Positions 40,811-44,371 of a DNA stretch of 44,371 nucleotides are shown piece after piece. The position numbers were made by a program, and so were the translations under genes. The stretch comes from an uncultured Acidobacteriaceae bacterium. GTDB taxonomy: Bacteria > Acidobacteriota > Terriglobia > Terriglobales > Acidobacteriaceae. Where the stretch lies: NCBI GenBank assembly GCA_903911925.1, contig CAIWFH010000078.1, positions 1 through 44,371 on the forward strand, read 5' to 3'. The notes beneath the pieces were generated by a model. The model had not been told where the DNA came from, made no database searches, and was given only the letters and a program-made list of their open reading frames with translations. Numbering within the stretch: the first letter of the stretch is position 1; every line of letters begins with the position of its first letter.

Positions 40811-41647
40811 ATGAGTGAAATTGACGATACCCCCAGGTCTTACTCTGGAGCACTGCTTGGGGCCATTGCCGCGGCTCTCGTATTAGCGTTGGGTGGCTTG
40901 ATCTGGAGCTACTCGCTGAGCGGCAAGCTGAGCACACAGCAAGTGGATCTGGCAGACGCAAAGCAGCAGAATGTGAAACTGGCCGCCGAACTGCGCGAGA
41001 CAGACGCCCGCCTCAAGGTGGCCACCGATGAACTGGGCAAATCGCTCGGTTTGACACAGAAGGAAATGGACGCGCGGGCTTCGGAGATCATTCGTCGCGA
41101 GCAGGCCCAGGAAGCCAACAGCAAGCGTCTGGAGTCGGCACAGCAACAGACCGCGCAGCAGGTGTCGGCTGTTTCTACTGAAGTCTCCGGCGTGAAGACC
41201 GACGTGGGCGGAGTGAAGACCGACCTGAGCAAAACGCAAAGCGACCTGGCCAATGCCGTCAGCCAGTTGACGTCGATGAAGGGGGATTTGAGCAACCACA
41301 GCAGCCTCATCGCCCGCAATCACGACGAACTGGAAACCCTGAGGCACAAGGGCGACCGCAACTACTACGAATTCACCTTGTCCAAGGGACAAAAGAAGCC
41401 TGTCGGAACCGTGAGCCTGGAACTGAAGAAAGCCGACGCAAAGAAGAGCCGCTTTACAATCACGGTCTATTCAGACGACAAGCAGTATGAGAAGAAGGAT
41501 CGGAACCTGAACGAGCCGCTCCAGTTCTATAGCGGCAAAGATCCCATGCTCTATGAGATCGTCGTCAACTCCGTGAGTGGAAAGAACACCGTTACCGGTT
41601 ACCTGACCACGCCCAAGAACGCCCCGGTTCCGCCTACTGTTCAGTAA
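40811..41647 (+). CDS. Membrane-anchored coiled-coil protein
   Basis: A 278-residue protein with a short cytoplasmic N-terminus, one membrane span (about 13-33, GALLGAIAAALVLALGGLIW), a long coiled coil about 36-178 with heptad-like VKTDVGGVKTDLSKTQSDL repeats, and a C-terminal beta-rich domain (YYEFTLSKGQKKPVGTVSLE, NEPLQFYSGKDPMLYEIVVN). AAGAGGAG precedes the ATG. The design, an N-anchored rod with a small extracytoplasmic head, suggests a spacer or envelope-stability role; no family is recognised. It may be under post-transcriptional control through its long leader. Confidence 0.82.
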   Translation: MSEIDDTPRSYSGALLGAIAAALVLALGGLIWSYSLSGKLSTQQVDLADAKQQNVKLAAELRETDARLKVATDELGKSLGLTQKEMDARASEIIRREQAQEANSKRLESAQQQTAQQVSAVSTEVSGVKTDVGGVKTDLSKTQSDLANAVSQLTSMKGDLSNHSSLIARNHDELETLRHKGDRNYYEFTLSKGQKKPVGTVSLELKKADAKKSRFTITVYSDDKQYEKKDRNLNEPLQFYSGKDPMLYEIVVNSVSGKNTVTGYLTTPKNAPVPPTVQ

Positions 41648-42221
41648 CCGCCGAGTGGGGCGCAAGCGTGAGACTGGGCTGATACTGGAAGGCGAAGGTA
41701 AAGTTCAGGTCTTTTCTTGCGTCCCATTGTTCTTTTGTGATGCGGAACGAGGAGACGAAAGTTCCCTCCACGGTTTGTCCGGGGTTGACGGTCGTTTCAG
41801 GCGACAGGCCCTTGGCGTGCAACGCGGCCAGCTCCGGATAGGCGATAAACACCCGATCATAATCGGTGAGGGTTGCCGCATAGCTAGTGTGTGGTCCGTC
41901 AGCCAGCGTGGTGTTGGTCAAAATCTGGTGAAGAAAGAGCGGCTTGTCGCTCTGGTTGTGCAGTTTTACCAGGGTGAACACCAGCACATGGTCAAACGCC
42001 TTTTGAGACATGGCGGCGCCGGCGGCGTCGAACCCCGAGGTAATGGTGTGCCGCGGGTGGGCCCACACCTGCTCAATCTCGCCGGTGGCTGCCGGCGGCT
42101 TTTGGCCAAAGAAGACATAAGAAGCGATAACGAAGGTGACCAGCAAAGCCGCAATGACGGCGGCAATCACTTGATGGCTGGAACCCTTGGTGAGTTCTTC
42201 ACCCCCGGGCTGCGACGTCAA
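41634..42221 (-). CDS. Membrane-anchored protein of unknown function (N-terminal frame probably shifted)
   Basis: The open frame gives 195 residues with an N-terminal membrane span (about 18-38, VIAAVIAALLVTFVIASYVFF) and an extracytoplasmic beta-rich domain (LVFTLVKLHNQSDKPLFLHQ, VNPGQTVEGTFVSSFRIT), a pattern seen in DUF4352-like or Ig-like envelope proteins. It would start at TTG. A better start exists in another frame: ATG at 42255, with AGGGG upstream, encoding SLLHQDSPEEIDVAARG before a stop; joining it to this frame needs removal of one base in the five-C run 42202-42206. The 3' end overlaps the end of the convergent coiled-coil gene by 14 bases. Confidence 0.72.
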   Translation of the reverse strand: MTSQPGGEELTKGSSHQVIAAVIAALLVTFVIASYVFFGQKPPAATGEIEQVWAHPRHTITSGFDAAGAAMSQKAFDHVLVFTLVKLHNQSDKPLFLHQILTNTTLADGPHTSYAATLTDYDRVFIAYPELAALHAKGLSPETTVNPGQTVEGTFVSSFRITKEQWDARKDLNFTFAFQYQPSLTLAPHSAVTEQ

Positions 42222-42353
42222 TTTCTTCGGGCGAATCCTGATGCAGTAGGCTCATAGCGCCCCTATCTTATCTCCGTTGGCGCGAGACCTGCTATTAAAT
42301 AACGAACACATCGCGAATCGGCCGCCGTGCGGAAACGGAAGACAGGCGTTCGA

Positions 42354-44096
42354 CTAAGGCCGCGGCCTCAGCGCGGAAAGAAACTCCGCCGCTCCCAGCG
42401 TATTCAAAACGTCGTCTGGACCCAGCCAGGCGCGGCGCAGTTGCTTCACGCCGTAGCCCATTTTCCCCAGGTTGCGGGCATCGTGCGAGTCCGAACTGAT
42501 GACGATTTTGCATCCCAACTCCTTTGCCAGCCTCAGATCCCGGTCGTTCAGGTCAAGGCGCTCGGGAGCGGCATTATGTTCCGCGGCCACGCCCAGTTCG
42601 GCGGCCCGGCGCAGCACCACGCCCATGTCCAGGGCAAAGGGCTCTCGGCGCAAAAGAAGCCGTCCGGTGGGATGCCCCAGAATGCGCACGTAGGGGTTCT
42701 CGATGGCCCTGAGCACCCGCTCGGTCATTTCTTCGCGGCTCTGCTCAAACCGGGTATGCACGCTGGCGATAACCACATCCATCTGGGCCAGCACCTCGTC
42801 GTCCAGGTCCAGCGCGCCGTCGGCCAGAATGTCCGCTTCGATGCCGGTAAAGACGCGGATGCGGCCTTCCATCTGCCGGTCCACTTCGCGAATGCGCTCG
42901 ACCTGGGCCAGCGCCCGCTGCTCGTCCAGTCCATTGGTCATGGCCAGATTCTTGCTGTGGTCGGTGATGGCGATGTAGCTGTATCCGCAGGCCAGGGCAG
43001 CTTCGGCCATCTCGCGGATGCTGTTGCGTCCATCGGTGGCCGTGGTGTGCATGTGCACGTCGCCGCGCAGGTCCTTTTCCTCGATGAGCCGTGGCAGCGT
43101 ATGCAGGGCGGCGCCCTCAATTTCGCCCAGATTCTCGCGCAACTCGGGCGGAATCCAGTCCATGCCCAGCGCGGCGTAGATATCTTCCTCCGTGGCCGCG
43201 GCTACAACCGACTCGTCACTGAGCCGCGCCAGCGCCCACTCGCTCAGCGTGTAGCCCATCTTTAGAGCCCGCTGGCGCAGGGCCACATTGTGCGCCTTGG
43301 ATCCGGTAAAGTACTGCAGCGCCGCGCCATAGACCTCGGGAGGCAGCAGCCGCACGTCCACCTGCAGGCCATCGCCCATGTGGAAGCTCACCTTGTTTTC
43401 GCCTTTGGCAATGATGTCGTGAACGCCGGGGAAAGCGGCCACATGCTCCACAGCCGCGGCGGTGTGTTCTGGTAGACAGGCCGGGCCGGTTGCCAGCAGG
43501 TCAATATCGCCGGCCGTTTCGCGCCCGCGGCGCAGGGAACCGGCTGGCGTGACCCTTTCGAAGCCGGCAAAGGACAGCAGGTAGGCAGCAACGCGCCCGG
43601 CGGCCTCGTGGGCCACGTCAATGCGGAACCGGCCGGCGCTGCGCCGGTAGTCGTCGATGCCCTTGCGCAGCTTTTCAATTTGTTTGGCGCCCATGCGGGG
43701 CAAGCCGGCCAGGCGGCCCTCATCGATTGCCTGTGCGAGCTGATCGATGCTGGCCACTTTTGTGGCGTCCCACAGCAGCGCAACGGTCTTTGGACCCATG
43801 CCGGGAAGCTTTAGAAGCTCCAGCAGGCCCGCGCCGTATTTCGCCAGCAGTTCGTCGCGCAGCGGCAAGGTGCCGGTGGCGGCAATGGCTTGCAGATTGG
43901 CGGCCATGCTCTTGCCAATACCCGGAATCTCAAGCAGGCGCACCGTCTCAGCCGCAGCAGCCGTAAGGTCCACGGTGGTTTGTTCCGCAGCTTCAGCGGC
44001 ACGGCGGTAGCTGCGGATGCGAAAGCTGTCACCGCCGTCGATTTCCAGCAGATCGGCCGTCTCAGCCAGCAGGCGCGCCATGGTGGAGTTGTCCAT
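42354..44096 (-). CDS. polX: DNA polymerase/3'-5' exonuclease PolX (PHP domain)
   Basis: Family X repair polymerase fused to a PHP phosphoesterase, acting in gap filling and base-excision repair. In 580 residues: 8-kDa domain with SFRIRSYRRAAEAAE near 24-38, helix-hairpin-helix motifs IPGIGKSMAANL (57-68) and LPGMGPKTVALLW (97-109), nucleotidyltransferase core AGSLRRGRETAGDIDLL near 190-206 with the metal-binding aspartates, and the later QVDVRLL strand. The PHP domain starts near 340 with GDVHMHTTATDG, then AITDHSKN, GIEADI, ASVHTRF, LGHPTGR and SSDSHD, supplying the expected His/Asp/Glu metal ligands. The exonuclease half looks intact. No strong ribosome-binding site. Confidence 0.95.
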   Translation of the reverse strand: MDNSTMARLLAETADLLEIDGGDSFRIRSYRRAAEAAEQTTVDLTAAAAETVRLLEIPGIGKSMAANLQAIAATGTLPLRDELLAKYGAGLLELLKLPGMGPKTVALLWDATKVASIDQLAQAIDEGRLAGLPRMGAKQIEKLRKGIDDYRRSAGRFRIDVAHEAAGRVAAYLLSFAGFERVTPAGSLRRGRETAGDIDLLATGPACLPEHTAAAVEHVAAFPGVHDIIAKGENKVSFHMGDGLQVDVRLLPPEVYGAALQYFTGSKAHNVALRQRALKMGYTLSEWALARLSDESVVAAATEEDIYAALGMDWIPPELRENLGEIEGAALHTLPRLIEEKDLRGDVHMHTTATDGRNSIREMAEAALACGYSYIAITDHSKNLAMTNGLDEQRALAQVERIREVDRQMEGRIRVFTGIEADILADGALDLDDEVLAQMDVVIASVHTRFEQSREEMTERVLRAIENPYVRILGHPTGRLLLRREPFALDMGVVLRRAAELGVAAEHNAAPERLDLNDRDLRLAKELGCKIVISSDSHDARNLGKMGYGVKQLRRAWLGPDDVLNTLGAAEFLSALRPRP

Positions 44097-44231
44097 CGGG
44101 TCGTGCGCTCCGGACAGCCTTTGTAGAACTTGAGTGAGATCCGTGCCGTTCTCGCGACGAATAATGATAGCTTGTATTCGTCGCGCAAGCCTGCGAAAAG
44201 AACCCGCGCCCCTTCCGCTTTCATGATCTTA

Positions 44232-44371
44232 GAGCCTGTTTACGATCTTTATACCAGGGATGACTGGAGACTCCAAAGAGTTATATGCAGCCGGTCCTGC
44301 TGGGCAGTAATCAAGAAGGATGACGCAGAGAAAAGCCTACCCAAGCGACATCACCCTGGAGCAATTCGAGC
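44232..44371 (+). mobile_element. Left end of an IS5-family-like insertion sequence (cut by window edge)
   Basis: GAGCCTGTTTACGATC beginning at 44232, preceded by TTA, looks like the terminal inverted repeat and target base set of IS5-family elements. A transposase start follows 88 bases later. The other end is outside the window, so the boundary is provisional. Confidence 0.5.
44320..44371 (+). CDS. Transposase N-terminus, IS5-family-like (partial)
   Basis: The 17 visible codons (MTQRKAYPSDITLEQFE) match the start of IS5-type DDE transposases, which commonly begin RKAYPSDITREQF. The rest lies beyond the window. It is inserted upstream of polX, pointing away from it. Confidence 0.7.
   Translation, partial: MTQRKAYPSDITLEQFE

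Noticed and set aside
1..44371. CRISPR array or prophage
   Set aside because: No 25-40 base direct repeats with unique spacers, no cas genes, and no phage structural, integrase or lysis genes are visible; the only short arrays are 7- and 9-base units.

Overview
The window looks like chromosomal DNA of an Acidobacteriota bacterium, probably class Terriglobia. This rests on the GC-rich coding, on the set of an ECF sigma factor, a short zinc-finger anti-sigma factor and a DUF3106 protein, on two DinB-like proteins around efp, on an archaeal/fungal-type Asd beside lysC and dapB, on several secreted glycosidases and on a Sec/Tat-rich exported proteome. It is an inference from gene content; there is no rRNA or other decisive marker.

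Layout. 1-1272: end of an unidentified gene, a WecG/TagA-type glycosyltransferase and tRNA-Val(CAC). 1387-3791: sigma factor, anti-sigma factor and DUF3106 protein. 3885-8400: a small conserved protein, two DinB-like proteins around elongation factor P, and an exported amidohydrolase. 8521-11655 (minus): a serine operon in which an aminotransferase is followed by SerA carrying an in-frame N-terminal XRE-type helix-turn-helix. 11946-14175: YqeY-like protein and an exported esterase. 14265-16635 (minus): two tandem paralogous GH5 enzymes. 16862-18679: outer-membrane barrel candidate and two coupled membrane proteins. 18891-23714 (minus): dapA, a small membrane protein, dapB, lysC and asd (aspartate to diaminopimelate/lysine). 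23906-26392: Tat-exported GH2 beta-mannosidase candidate. 26393-27036: gene-free and rich in repeats. 27037-31124 (minus): YciI, NAD-type isocitrate dehydrogenase coupled to nrdR, a DUF5995-like protein and a DegT aminotransferase. 31432-33197: hfq-hflX. 33323-34911: an AT-richer, translationally coupled pair of an AAA/ABC-type ATPase and a PD-(D/E)XK nuclease-like protein. 34959-37788: NUDIX hydrolase and a beta-propeller lipoprotein. 37804-40302 (minus): a frameshifted two-repeat winged-helix-like protein and citrate synthase. 40811-44096: a membrane-anchored coiled-coil protein, a membrane-anchored protein with a probable frameshift, and PolX. The right edge cuts an IS5-like transposase.

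Most promising for novelty: (1) the ATPase plus PD-(D/E)XK pair, which has the look of an acquired defence-type module; (2) the HTH-SerA fusion, which keeps a strong internal ribosome-binding site exactly at the normal SerA start; (3) inverted arrays of tandem 7- or 9-base units just downstream of the serine aminotransferase and lysC genes, with a one-armed relative after nrdR; (4) a three-copy double-hairpin intergenic repeat and a four-run G-quadruplex motif. Two open frames appear shifted at G/C homopolymers, so assembly indels must be excluded before unusual frames, including the fusion, are believed.
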